Positions 34,586 through 43,584 are shown, counted from the stretch's first letter. The stretch is DNA of 64,000 nucleotides from Methanofollis sp. UBA420 (GCF_002498315.1 NZ_DAGX01000005.1:482042-546041), one strand, 5' to 3'. Made by a program: numbers and translations. Notes: generated by a model from the letters alone, not told the origin.

Positions 34586-37202
34586 ACCGCCCCTTCCCGG
34601 CATTCACCGCCACCCCGTCCGGGAGAGTCGGCACACCGGCACCTTCTTTCACCCTTTCACCCCTCTTCGACATCTTTCGACCGGCGTCGAAAATGTTTTC
34701 GGGCGCATTCGTGCCGCACATCACGTTTTCGCCCCCGCACCGCAGTTTTGAAAAAGTGTTTTCACCAGGCGGAGGATCACACTCACACTCACCCGCACCC
34801 CCATCCCCCTCGTCGCCCCCCGTGCTCTGTGGTCCTTCCACCTGGTGAAAAGATGTACATATGTACGTACATTGATCATCAGATCTGTCCGTAACTCCTG
34901 ATCCGCCGTCATCCCGCCCCCCCGCATCTTTTCGACAGGCGGTGAAAACGCGTCGAAAACCGTCGAAAGTGTCGTCATCGGGGTCATCGTCCAGCCACAC
35001 CCCCGTGCTCGCCGTCCACTCCCGATAGCGCTTGCGGTCGAAGAAAAAGTGCAGCTCGTGCCTTTTCACCGGGTTCCCGCAACCGTCCTCGGTCACCGTT
35101 GTTTTGACCACGCTCACCGCCGGACACTTCTCCAGCAGCCCCGCGTAGGTCTTCCCCCTCCTCGCGTACCCCTGCAGCACCCGGTAGGCCTGCTGGTAGG
35201 TCACGCCGAGCGCCTCCTGCACCTGCCCGATCGTGAACACCCCGACGCCCGTCGCCGCAACCGCCTCCAGGGCGGCGGCCTCGTTCTTCGTCAGCTTCGT
35301 CTCCTGCCCGCCGGCCGTTCCGTTCAGGGCGCCGTAGAGCCGGGCCGCCGCGGCGAAGTCGGCGGGAGATGCGATCACCCGCCCCTCTCCGTCACGTTCC
35401 CGCTGGAGGAAGAAGAGGCGGGCACAGGCCTTGACGAGGTCGAAGAGCATGCCCGGGTTCCGGCGGTTCTGCGACGCCGAGAAGTGGACGTGCCGGGCGA
35501 AGGGGATGCGGACCGGCAGGACCGCGTCCTTGACGACCTCCCAGACAGACCGGGCGACGAGCACGTCTTCGTCCTCCCCGGCGGACGGGCCAAAGGCCTC
35601 GACCTCTTTCATGTGCTGGAGCACCCGCTCGTCCTGTTCGGCCGAGTCGTCGATCCAGACGGTGAGCATGCGGTTCATCACCTGGTCGTCGCCCGGGTCC
35701 TCGACCTTCGCGAGCCACCAGACGCACCTCTCCGGGATCCGGCAGACCTGGAGTTTTCTGTCTGCGGTGACGGTGCGGTGCTCGATGGGTTCCCGGAAGT
35801 TGGTGGTGGCGCTCTTCAGGACGTCCTGCATGTCGTCGGAGAGGGAGACGTCGTCGAAGAGGAGGACGGTGCCGGGCCTGAGGCTGTCGTGGTAGTAGAG
35901 GGCTTTGTCGGAGACTGTGCCTTTGAGCCTGAAGGTCTCCGGGAGGAGGGTGAGCATGGCGGTGCAGGCATGGGTCTTGCCTTTCCCGGAGTTGCCGGAG
36001 ATGGCGACGTGCAACCCGTTCGTGTTCTCGACGGACTGGGAGGCGATGGACATCACCAGGCACTCGGCGACGGTGCGGTCGCCGACGTGTTCCCGGTGGA
36101 AGGTGTCGAGGAGGAAGGCGAGCGGGTCGCCGTGCTCCAAAATGTCGAGGGCTTTCTCGCGGTACGCGGGGTCGGGCGCCGGCGGCGAGGGGGGAGGAGG
36201 TGGCGGCACCTCCTCTCTCGCCTTCTGTTTTTTCGGTTCGTGCATGGCCCGGAGTTCGGGCCACCTCTGCGTCCCGCCGCCGCAACTCGCGTGATGGCAC
36301 CCGGCATAGACCGCACCGCTCGGGAACTGGACGGCGAAGGCGCCGTCGCGGTGGGCGGTCGAGAAGGGGCAGTCTTCGAGGACGTACAGCGTCCCGCCCT
36401 GCCAGGGTTTGGTGGTGCGGACGCCGAGGCCGTGCTCCCTGAGCCACTTTCCGAGGTCAATCGTCCCGCCCTTTGGCGCCGGCGGCGCCTCGACGGGGAG
36501 GCGGGTGGCGATCGCCCGGAGTTTCTCGGCCGTGACGATCTCCCTCTCCTCAGGCACCGAGAGCACCTTCGCCCGCCGGTGCGGGCGTTCGGCCGTGGTG
36601 TCCCCCTTCCGCGAGCACGTGCCGTAGAGTTTCCAGATCCGGGCGGCGTTGAAGTTCGCCGTATCCACGGCGACTGTCTCGTCGGAGAAGAGAGCGTCCA
36701 GGGTGGCGAGCACGCCCTTGACGAGGGCCGTCGCCTCGTCGTCGTTCGCGAGGTCGATCGCGTAGAGGAGGTGAGCCCCGTTCCCTGAGTCGGCGCGGAT
36801 CGGATGGGGGAAGCCCTGCTCGTCGAGCCAGAGGGCGATCGCGTCGGCCCGGCGGAGCGCCGCGGCATGCTCCTCCTCCGTCGAGGACACCCCGCTCGGC
36901 CGCACAGGGTCGAGGTCGACGGGCAGCCAGCGGCGGCGGACGATGTCGGCGTCCGAGGTCGTCGCGTCGGAACGCGAAAGCCGCATCTTCACCCTGTTCG
37001 CCCGGCGGGCCAGGAGGGCCGGGTTCACCGCGTTCAGGGTGACATAGATCCCGCGGACCTCCGGGTCGGCGTCCAGGGCCTCGGCTGCCGCCGCACACTT
37101 CGCAAAATCGTCGAAGTAGCCCGAGTGCGTCGCATAGTCCGCGAGAGCCCGCACCTCCACCACGCCGCCGGAGAACAGGGCGGCAAGGGCGGCGGCGATC
37201 AC
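34332..37202 (-). CDS. plasmid/virus-type primase-polymerase with helicase domain
   Basis: The product of up to 956 residues begins with an archaeo-eukaryotic primase domain: DLD at 96-98 and GNGAH at 140-144 are the catalytic and nucleotide-binding motifs, preceded by PALLARRANRV. A zinc-like block CPFSTAH...CHHASC follows near 310-345, then a P-loop helicase domain with SGNSGKGKT near residue 404 and VLLFDDVSLSDDM. A C-terminal winged-helix-like segment (TIGQVQEALGVTYQQAYRVLQG) ends near residue 700. Such prim-pol/helicase fusions replicate archaeal plasmids and viruses. GTG 37202 overlaps the previous stop by GTGA. The frame runs on without stop to 34332, so the low-complexity last 85 or so residues are antisense to the Cdc6-like gene; the true 3' end is doubtful. 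Confidence 0.8.
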   Translation of the reverse strand: MIAAALAALFSGGVVEVRALADYATHSGYFDDFAKCAAAAEALDADPEVRGIYVTLNAVNPALLARRANRVKMRLSRSDATTSDADIVRRRWLPVDLDPVRPSGVSSTEEEHAAALRRADAIALWLDEQGFPHPIRADSGNGAHLLYAIDLANDDEATALVKGVLATLDALFSDETVAVDTANFNAARIWKLYGTCSRKGDTTAERPHRRAKVLSVPEEREIVTAEKLRAIATRLPVEAPPAPKGGTIDLGKWLREHGLGVRTTKPWQGGTLYVLEDCPFSTAHRDGAFAVQFPSGAVYAGCHHASCGGGTQRWPELRAMHEPKKQKAREEVPPPPPPSPPAPDPAYREKALDILEHGDPLAFLLDTFHREHVGDRTVAECLVMSIASQSVENTNGLHVAISGNSGKGKTHACTAMLTLLPETFRLKGTVSDKALYYHDSLRPGTVLLFDDVSLSDDMQDVLKSATTNFREPIEHRTVTADRKLQVCRIPERCVWWLAKVEDPGDDQVMNRMLTVWIDDSAEQDERVLQHMKEVEAFGPSAGEDEDVLVARSVWEVVKDAVLPVRIPFARHVHFSASQNRRNPGMLFDLVKACARLFFLQRERDGEGRVIASPADFAAAARLYGALNGTAGGQETKLTKNEAAALEAVAATGVGVFTIGQVQEALGVTYQQAYRVLQGYARRGKTYAGLLEKCPAVSVVKTTVTEDGCGNPVKRHELHFFFDRKRYREWTASTGVWLDDDPDDDTFDGFRRVFTACRKDAGGRDDGGSGVTDRSDDQCTYICTSFHQVEGPQSTGGDEGDGGAGECECDPPPGENTFSKLRCGGENVMCGTNAPENIFDAGRKMSKRGERVKEGAGVPTLPDGVAVNAGKGRFSPPHGSGPSPPPPPPSPRSPASSPSPAARTGPPAVTPPASSASRGTRCTSSPRRPARTPGPRSPAPLPAPRPGPRRAPPSPRP

Positions 37203-37498
37203 GGCCACCCCTCCGGCACCAGGGGAAATAGCGGGGCGGAACGGGCCTCGCCCGCGGCGACGCGGCGGAACGAGACGAGCGGCACGATGAAGTGGCCGGA
37301 GACCGTGAAGACCTTCACCGCACGGCCGGCAGGGTTCACCGCCGCGTGGCCCACGATCGCCGGGCCCTCCCGCGTCACCGGCACCGCGTGGCCGTGGAAG
37401 ATCAGGCCGCGCAGGTCGTCGGGTGCGATCCGGTAACGTTCGCGGCCGACGAGCAGGTAGACGGCGTCGTCGGACCCGAGACGGAGAGTGGCACTCAT
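37199..37498 (-). CDS. small protein upstream of primase, 99 aa
   Basis: The product starts MSATLRLGSDDAVYLLVGRERYRIAPDDLRGLIFHG and looks like a small beta-barrel (RHAVPV, VKVFTVSGHFIVPLVSF). No family is recognised. It overlaps the 78-aa gene before it by ATGA and the primase gene after it by GTGA, so the three genes are translationally coupled and probably act in one replication module. Confidence 0.7.
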   Translation of the reverse strand: MSATLRLGSDDAVYLLVGRERYRIAPDDLRGLIFHGHAVPVTREGPAIVGHAAVNPAGRAVKVFTVSGHFIVPLVSFRRVAAGEARSAPLFPLVPEGWP

Positions 37499-37731
37499 TC
37501 CCGCACCACCACCGTGACCGCATACATGTGCCGGGCGCCCCGCGTCACATGGAGCTCCGAGATCGCCCCGCCAAACCTCTTCACCTCGACCGTGACCGTG
37601 TGAGGGACCAGGTACAGGGGGACAGGATCGACGGCGGTGATCTCCTCGCGGGCCGACGGAGATGCGGCGGTCTTCCGGGATCCGGTGTTGGCGCACGGGG
37701 AAGCATGAAGGCTGCCATTCAACCGGCGCAT
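37495..37731 (-). CDS. small protein, first gene of primase operon, 78 aa
   Basis: The product has a polar N-terminus and a beta-rich second half (PLYLVPHTVTVEVKRFGGAISEL, HMYAVTVVVRE). ATG 37731 is chosen because GAGGTGG lies five bases upstream; a further ATG at 37761 is possible. It is not recognised. It overlaps the following gene by four bases. Confidence 0.65.
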   Translation of the reverse strand: MRRLNGSLHASPCANTGSRKTAASPSAREEITAVDPVPLYLVPHTVTVEVKRFGGAISELHVTRGARHMYAVTVVVRE

Positions 37732-37992
37732 CCCGCCACCTCGCTCTTCTCCGTCGTCCATCCGTCCGTACCGTCCTCGACCCCCCGACCGGGGACATCC
37801 TGAGATATCTCTCTCATGTTTTTTTCAACTCCCGGGCGGGCCGCCGCATCCGGGGACCGGCGGCACCGCACCGAAGAGAGAGTGAGCCCGATAGGAGATA
37901 AAGAAGAGCAGCGCACGGCGAATGAAACAAATCATCATATTTATGCGCTTCTTTTCAGAGAGCGGGGCGAAAGTGATCTGCCCGCGGCAGGG

Positions 37993-38880
37993 TCACCACA
38001 CCGCCCCGAGAACCATCCCCGCGGCATACACCACCATCGCCAGGTGGAAGAGGGGCAGCACCCGCATCGCCGCCTCCGGCGTCCGGCCCCGGAGGATGAC
38101 CAGGTTCGCGACGACGAGCAGGGCAAATCCGACGAGGAGGCCGGCCCGCGCCGTCGGCCCGAGCACCGGGGCGAAGAGGAGGGCCAGAACGCCGTGGAGG
38201 GCGGTGAAGCCCGCGACCCAGAGGACGCCCGCCCGCGTGCCGTACAGCAGCGGGACCGTCCGCATCCCCCGCGCCCGGTCGTTCGTCACGTCGACCAGGT
38301 CGTTCGCGCCGAGGTGGGCGAGGGCGTAGGGGTAGAAGAAGAGGAAGTACAGGAGGGCCGTCAGGTCGGGCATCCCCGCGACGAGGTAGCCCGCCACCGG
38401 GAAGAGGGCGAAGTCCGTCCGCCCGACGACCTGGGCGATCGGGAATCTCTGGTCCCTCTTCTTCAGCTGGTAGAAGACCTCGACGGCATAACTGTACGCC
38501 ATGATCCCGGCCACCCAGAGGGAGTGCGGGTACGGGAGGGTGGCGATCAACGCCAGCGCGGCGAGGGCGAGGAGGAGGAAGAGGGCGAGGGCGTGCTCAG
38601 CCGGGATCTCTCCTTCGGCAAGGGGCCGCGTCCCGAAGAGCCGCCAGTACCGCGTCAGCCGCCCCTCGACGTCCCGCGTGTCGCGTTCCCTGTCCACGTA
38701 GTCGTTGAGCACCATCCCGGCCTCGAAACCGAAGAGGCCGATGAGGGCGGCCGTGACGACCAGAGACCACGAAAAACCGCCGTACGTGCCGAAGGCGAGA
38801 AAGAGGCCCGAGCAGAAGAGGAGCGGCCAGGCGAACGCGAAGTGGATGCGCAGCAGGTCGGCGTAGGCGCGGAGGGTCAT
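37993..38880 (-). CDS. UbiA-family prenyltransferase
   Basis: The 295-residue protein has about eight to nine membrane helices and the two aspartate motifs of UbiA enzymes: NDYVDRERD near residue 60 and NDLVDVTNDRARG near 195. It transfers a prenyl chain from a diphosphate to a membrane acceptor; in archaea this could be a lipid (geranylgeranylglyceryl), quinone-like or heme/carotenoid acceptor. The family subtype cannot be fixed. ATG 38880 is preceded by GGAGGAACT. It is single, between the replication cassette and an AT-rich stretch. Confidence 0.85.
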   Translation of the reverse strand: MTLRAYADLLRIHFAFAWPLLFCSGLFLAFGTYGGFSWSLVVTAALIGLFGFEAGMVLNDYVDRERDTRDVEGRLTRYWRLFGTRPLAEGEIPAEHALALFLLLALAALALIATLPYPHSLWVAGIMAYSYAVEVFYQLKKRDQRFPIAQVVGRTDFALFPVAGYLVAGMPDLTALLYFLFFYPYALAHLGANDLVDVTNDRARGMRTVPLLYGTRAGVLWVAGFTALHGVLALLFAPVLGPTARAGLLVGFALLVVANLVILRGRTPEAAMRVLPLFHLAMVVYAAGMVLGAVW

Positions 38881-38962
38881 GTGTAGTTCCTCCGGTGATG
38901 TGTGAGTTTTAGGGGGGGCTCCCGAGTGAGAACGGTGAAGGATATATTGTGAATACATATTT

Positions 38963-39184
38963 TCATAGAGCCTCTGGTAAGGGGTTCATCTGTCCTTCCG
39001 GCTTGTATTGCCTGTGATTGATCTCGATGCCGATGTGGAGTGTTGAGCAGGAGAGTGTCGTGGGTGATGGTGACCACCAGTTGGTGTGGTAGCCTGAGGT
39101 CTTTCGTTTCGCCGCGAGGATACAGGGGAGATGAACGGCATGATCTTGGGCGAAGAGGTTGGAGGCGAATGGTTCGGGGATCAT
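38963..39184 (-). CDS. possible small protein, 73 aa
   Basis: Within an otherwise gene-free 376-base gap, a 73-codon frame starts at ATG 39184 directly after an ideal AAGGAG site, with TTTTTATATCTC further upstream as promoter. The product (SGYHTNWWSPSPTTLS, then GIEINHRQYKPEG) is rich in Ser, Thr, Pro and His and matches no family I know. Promoter and ribosome site speak for a gene; composition speaks against. A short transposase or regulatory relic is possible. Confidence 0.3.
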   Translation of the reverse strand: MIPEPFASNLFAQDHAVHLPCILAAKRKTSGYHTNWWSPSPTTLSCSTLHIGIEINHRQYKPEGQMNPLPEAL

Positions 39185-39256
39185 TACTCCTTGGAGGATG
39201 TTGAGAGATATAAAAATGGGACTGTGCAAGTATAACTTTACCATAATGATCTGATC

Positions 39257-40468
39257 TTAATCATTTGTTTTTGGCTCGATCAAATCGATAATTAAAGTTT
39301 TTAATAGAGATTTCTTAAGATTTTTTCCAAATATCTCGCATATTATTTCGATAGACTTACCTGTCAAAACATTACTAAAAAATATTCTAACTGGCTTCTC
39401 AAAGGCAATAATTGGGATATGATGTTTTATGTTTCCAACAGATCTTTTAACAACTATATAGTTTTCAAATTCTGTGACTCTTGGGTATCTGGGTCCGTTC
39501 GCCGCATTAATTAAGTCTTCATAGTGCAAAAAGGGATTTTTATTGGGTTTATTAGGGACCTTAGATGCGACAAGCAATCCATCCTCTTTAGGGATCCAAA
39601 CATGAATTTGCCCATCTTCAATATACTGCTCTCCTTTATTTTCAATAACTAGATTCAATTTATAGCCAATTTCTTCGAAACAGAAGTATATGTCATCATC
39701 AGCAAAATCTTCTTTGACGCTCTTTAGGTTCTCTTCGAGTTCTTCTAATGTCCTTTCAGAATAGGGCTTTATGCCAGCAAGCAAATTATACGCATTTAAA
39801 TTAGTGAGACCATCCAGATAGGACAATGTTGGTTTCTTCATAATAGGGTTTTTTTTCTCCTCAATAGCTTGGTGAATATTTTTAGCTTTCCGCTCTGAGG
39901 GTAAGATAAACTCTCCTGCCGTAGGTATGCTTATACGAGGAGATCTATTTTCTTCAAATAATACCTCTACAGGTCCATTAAAACCAATCGAAACCGTTTT
40001 TTGTTCATATATGTTATCTAAGTCTCTCCGAACCATACGAGGTTGATGACTCCCCTTTCTAATCCACGAATCTCCTTTTTTTAATCGTCGATAATCTTTC
40101 TTCATCATATAGGGCTTATCGGTACAGTTTTCAATTCTGAAGACCCCAAAATACTTCCTATTATATTCATGTAAGAAATATTCAAAATTTATATCTGGCT
40201 CTACATTTTCTCTGATTAACTGTTGGTAAACGGCATCATCAATAAAATCTTTTTTTTCTATGCCTCGAAGTTCTTTTTCTCCTTCATTACCCTGAACAAT
40301 CCCAATAACAATATAACGCTCATCATTAGTCTCCGCGTTTGCCATTGAGATAAGGTCTTTTATAAAATCTTCATGGTTCTCTTTTATGTATTGCGCTCCT
40401 TTGAAATCCAAATTACGGTTTTCGTTATCAAATTCGATTAAATCATCAATATTTGTCATTTCATTCAA
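39257..40468 (-). CDS. AlbA_2/Schlafen-type putative DNA-binding ATPase protein
   Basis: The 403-residue protein starts with the AlbA_2 (Schlafen-core) fold: an acidic E16-x4-D21-x-K23 motif (ENRNLDFKG), the SMANAETNDERYIVIGIV core that replaces the usual N(A/S)-GG, and GSWIRKGS near residue 130, which is typical for the family. The C-terminal 250 residues are unassigned, with charged helices. AlbA_2 proteins include nucleases and transcription regulators in defence and stress systems. GC content is far below that of the surrounding DNA, which points to transfer. A relic of the HNH gene lies just upstream. Confidence 0.75.
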   Translation of the reverse strand: MNEMTNIDDLIEFDNENRNLDFKGAQYIKENHEDFIKDLISMANAETNDERYIVIGIVQGNEGEKELRGIEKKDFIDDAVYQQLIRENVEPDINFEYFLHEYNRKYFGVFRIENCTDKPYMMKKDYRRLKKGDSWIRKGSHQPRMVRRDLDNIYEQKTVSIGFNGPVEVLFEENRSPRISIPTAGEFILPSERKAKNIHQAIEEKKNPIMKKPTLSYLDGLTNLNAYNLLAGIKPYSERTLEELEENLKSVKEDFADDDIYFCFEEIGYKLNLVIENKGEQYIEDGQIHVWIPKEDGLLVASKVPNKPNKNPFLHYEDLINAANGPRYPRVTEFENYIVVKRSVGNIKHHIPIIAFEKPVRIFFSNVLTGKSIEIICEIFGKNLKKSLLKTLIIDLIEPKTND

Positions 40469-40589
40469 CCCACGTTTTAAAAGTAAGGGTATTTGTTTTT
40501 AGTAGTATTCTGCAGTCATAAATCAAGTAATACCGATTATCAAAATAAAAATTAACATACGAGAGTTTAAACTTGCTTATTTATACTCT

Positions 40590-40690
40590 ACTCGATTATT
40601 CAATCGAGAGTCGACAATCTCAAACTTCTTTCATAAATCATTTCGAGAATAGACATTTAGTAGATCAAGAGTGTCTGAAGGCAGTGACAT
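40590..40690 (-). pseudogene. decayed 5' copy of the HNH endonuclease gene
   Basis: The minus strand from ATG 40690 reads MSLPSDTLDLLNVYSRNDL then a stop codon, then KKFE, against MSKPSESLDLLKVYSRKDL and KEKFG at the start of the HNH gene at 30932. The similarity continues upstream into the promoter region to about 40735 (AATAATATT...TTAATTATG in both). The catalytic part is missing. So an ancestor of the HNH gene, with its promoter, was duplicated or acquired twice and one copy decayed. Confidence 0.75.
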
Positions 40691-40820
40691 ATGATAGGGT
40701 GCAATAATGCAAGGAAATAATATTCCAATTCAATTATGTCAAATACATCGTCAATCTCCCGAAAAGAACACGCAAAATGAAAAGCGATCATGAAGAGGTC
40801 GTTTTCCGTCCCTGATCATA

Positions 40821-41348
40821 TCAAGTGCATGTAAAATTCGGGGAATTCTCCCACCGCCTCCTCACGAACCGCACGCACCCCTCGTCCCCGGCGCCGTCGG
40901 GCACGAACCCGACCTTCTCCAGCACCCGCACCGAGGCCAGGTTCGCCGGGTCGGCCTGCGCCGTCACGCAGGCGACCTCGGAGTGCGCGAACGCCCAGTC
41001 CACCAGGGCCGCCGCCGCCTCGGTCGCATAGCCGCGGCCCCGGAAGGCCGGGAGGACCGCGTAGCCCATCTCCGCCTCCCCATCGGGCGACGGCCTGCCG
41101 ACAAAACCGCACGACCCCGCGAGCACCCCATCGGGTGAGACAATATACCAGAGGTTCCAGCCCTCGCTCGCCGGGTCCTCCGTCAGCCAGGAGAGGAACG
41201 TCGGGATGGCATCCTCGACAGTCTCCGGCGGCCAGGCGTCCGGGACCGCGGCGGCGAGGAGAGACGAGAGGGCCGCGGCGTCGGCCGTCAGGTGCGCCGC
41301 CGTCACCGGCACCAGACGGAGACGGGCGGTCGCCACCTCCTCAGCCAT
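40821..41348 (-). CDS. GNAT-family N-acetyltransferase (RimJ/RimL-like)
   Basis: The 175-residue protein has the GNAT core: TARLRLVPVTAAHL at the start, the acetyl-CoA loop RGRGYATEA near residue 110 and the end VTAQADPANLASVRVLEKVGF of the RimJ/L-type group. It acetylates an amino group of a protein or small molecule; the substrate is unknown. It overlaps the preceding methyltransferase gene by eight bases, so the two are co-translated. Spacing to the HNH relic upstream of the island border is about 130 bases. Confidence 0.88.
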   Translation of the reverse strand: MAEEVATARLRLVPVTAAHLTADAAALSSLLAAAVPDAWPPETVEDAIPTFLSWLTEDPASEGWNLWYIVSPDGVLAGSCGFVGRPSPDGEAEMGYAVLPAFRGRGYATEAAAALVDWAFAHSEVACVTAQADPANLASVRVLEKVGFVPDGAGDEGCVRFVRRRWENSPNFTCT

Positions 41349-42318
41349 CCCAGCCTTCGGCCCGCAGGCGCTCCTTCGCACGCTCCGCGTAGCCCGCGTC
41401 CGAATCGACGCAGACAAAGTCCCGGCCCGCCCGCAGCGCCGCCACGCCCGTCGTCCCCGCACCCGCGAACGGGTCCAGGACCACATCGCCCTTGAACGTG
41501 TACAGCTGAATGCAGCGATACGGCAGCTCCACCGGGAAAGGCGCCGGGTGGCCGACCTTACGTGCCGACTCCGTCGGGAACGTCCAGAGACTCTTCGTCC
41601 ACTCCAGGAACTCCTCCCTGCCGATCGTGTCCTCCCTCTCCCCCTTCTTCCGGGCATACGACCCCTTCGAGTAGACCAGAATATACTCGTGGACGTCCCG
41701 GAGCGTCGGGTTCGAGGCCGACCGCCAGCTCCCCCAGGCCGTCGAGATCCCGGCCCCCGTCGCCTTGTTCCAGATCACCTCGCCCCGCATCAGGAACCCG
41801 ATCTCCGCCATCACCCCGATGATCGCACTGTGGTACGGGATGTACGGTTTCCTTCCCACATTCGCCACATTCACGCAGGCCCGGCCGCCCGGCACGAGCA
41901 CGCGGTACGTCTCGGCAAAGACCGCCCGCAGGAGAGCGAGGTACTCCTCCATGTCCAGGTCGTCGTCATAGGTCTTGCCCACATTGTAGGGCGGCGACGT
42001 CACCATCAGGTGGACGCTGTTGTCCGGGATCAGGGCCAGGTCCCTGCTGTCCCGGCAGAGGACCGCGTTCCTGACGCCCGGCGGGAGATCGTTCTCGGCG
42101 ATCGCACTCTCCCTGCCCGCCCCGGCCGCCGCATAGATCTTGCGGCCGTAAAAAGCCCTTGCGTCGTGGCACTCCCGTTTCGAGACCCCGAAGTCGCTCG
42201 TCTCCGACTTCCTCCTCCGTATCGTGACCCGCTTCTTGCAGGCCGGGCAGGAGGTGAAGAATGTCGCCCGTCCGGTGTACTCGAAGGAGCATCCGCAGGC
42301 AGGGCAGGTAAGGTGCAT
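41341..42318 (-). CDS. site-specific DNA methyltransferase (beta class) with N-terminal zinc ribbon
   Basis: The 325-residue protein has TSPPYNVGKTYDD near residue 107 (motif IV) and DPFAGAGTTGVAAL near 285 (motif I), so the motif order is that of beta-class N4-cytosine/N6-adenine methylases. The first 35 residues form a zinc ribbon (CPACG, CPACK) not seen in minimal methylases. ATG 42318 is chosen because the ribbon starts there; the frame to 42456 adds unmatched residues. No nuclease is adjacent. GC content is chromosomal, so this looks like a resident methylase, not part of the AT-rich islands. Confidence 0.88.
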   Translation of the reverse strand: MHLTCPACGCSFEYTGRATFFTSCPACKKRVTIRRRKSETSDFGVSKRECHDARAFYGRKIYAAAGAGRESAIAENDLPPGVRNAVLCRDSRDLALIPDNSVHLMVTSPPYNVGKTYDDDLDMEEYLALLRAVFAETYRVLVPGGRACVNVANVGRKPYIPYHSAIIGVMAEIGFLMRGEVIWNKATGAGISTAWGSWRSASNPTLRDVHEYILVYSKGSYARKKGEREDTIGREEFLEWTKSLWTFPTESARKVGHPAPFPVELPYRCIQLYTFKGDVVLDPFAGAGTTGVAALRAGRDFVCVDSDAGYAERAKERLRAEGWDG

Positions 42319-42454
42319 CACCACTCTGTTGGCGCACACCCTACATAGGGGTGACGAAACAGGACGGCGGTCCGTCCATGAGAGGGCCGAATAATCCCTG
42401 TGAAAAATAAAAAGATATTTATAGCGACAATTCAACTCTATCATCGGTGGAACC

Positions 42455-42640
42455 ATGCCCAGAGGGAAATTCGAAGTCTACCAGGACAAGTCCGGGGAAT
42501 TCAGGTTCAGGCTCAAAGCATCAAACGGCCAGGTCATCGCCACGAGCCAGAGTTACAAGTCGAAGGAGTCGTGCCTGAAAGGAATAGAGAGCGTCAGGAA
42601 CAACGCCCCCAATGCCGAAGTCCTCCAGGCACACGAGTGA
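42455..42640 (+). CDS. DUF1508 (YegP-like) small protein
   Basis: The 61-residue protein is one DUF1508 repeat: FEVYQDKSGEFRFRLKASNGQVIATSQSYKSKESCLKGIESV. Bacterial YegP has two such repeats; archaeal forms often have one. The function is unknown. GGTGG lies six bases before the ATG and a TATA box (GATATTTATAG) about 45 bases before it. Confidence 0.92.
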   Translation: MPRGKFEVYQDKSGEFRFRLKASNGQVIATSQSYKSKESCLKGIESVRNNAPNAEVLQAHE

Positions 42641-42691
42641 ACCAGGCACATCATTCCAGAACTCAACCTCCCTTCTCTCTCCCGAAAAAAA

Positions 42692-43360
42692 TTATTTTTT
42701 CTCCTGTGACAGCAGAGTGTCCAGGATCTCCGGGCTCCGGTCCTTGAGGCCGAAGCCGACAATGATCGCAATAGCAGCGCCGAGCCCGAGCCCGACGCCC
42801 CAGGCGATCGGTTCGATGAAAACGTAGACGATGGTCAGGTCGATGGCAAGCTGCGTCAGGGCAAGCATGATCACGACGAAGTAGAGGAAGACCCGCAGGC
42901 CCAGGATCATGGGCCCGGCAAGGGCGACCTCGGCCGCGGAACTCATTTTTTCCAGGACGTCGGCGAAGAAGTCGACCAGGATCAGGCCGGCGATGAGGAT
43001 GATCACAAACGCCGCGATGTTCGGGAGATAGGCGACGATAGCGGCAATCACTCGCGAGAGAGTCTCGATCTGGAGGACGCTCGCCGCCACCATGATCGCG
43101 ATCAGGTAGACGGCCCACCGCACGAGCAGGTCGAAGAGATGGACGATCATGAAGCCGCTCTTCTCGACCGCCTCGCCCGGCCCCGTCTTTCTGAGGGCGT
43201 CGTCCACGCCGATCCGGTCCAGGAACTTCGACACGACAGAGCCCAGCAGGCGCCCGACGATCCAGCCGATGATCAGGATGATCACTGCGGCGACAAGGTA
43301 CGGCAGGAATGCGATCACGCTTCCACCGACCTGGCCAATGGTGACGATAATATCAGCCAT
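42692..43360 (-). CDS. mechanosensitive-channel-like 'conserved TM helix' protein
   Basis: The 222-residue protein has five hydrophobic stretches. Repeated blocks VIILIIGWIVGRLLGSVVSKFLDRIGVDD and FVIILIAGLILVDFFADVLEKMS are the conserved TM-helix motif found in small MscS-like and CmpX-like channels. The final segment ALGLGAAIAIIVGFGLKDR-like sequence resembles the MscS pore helix end. It has no C-terminal cytoplasmic vestibule. Likely a membrane stress channel. An AT-rich promoter precedes ATG 43360. Confidence 0.82.
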   Translation of the reverse strand: MADIIVTIGQVGGSVIAFLPYLVAAVIILIIGWIVGRLLGSVVSKFLDRIGVDDALRKTGPGEAVEKSGFMIVHLFDLLVRWAVYLIAIMVAASVLQIETLSRVIAAIVAYLPNIAAFVIILIAGLILVDFFADVLEKMSSAAEVALAGPMILGLRVFLYFVVIMLALTQLAIDLTIVYVFIEPIAWGVGLGLGAAIAIIVGFGLKDRSPEILDTLLSQEKK

Positions 43361-43584
43361 GGTACATCGGGTATGAATTATAATATTATCATATATAATT
43401 TGCTGAGGGAGATGGGCCGGAGCCGAATGGACAGGACGCCTTCACCTGAAAAAATGGGTGAAATCCCGTTTGTCGCCGGGAAAAGATGGCAGGTGTGTGT
43501 ACCGCAACGATACGGAGAATTGGGCGGGTGCCTGAGCAAGAGCGGCAGGTATACATAGGGCCGTGCCGATGAGAGAAAAAGGGG

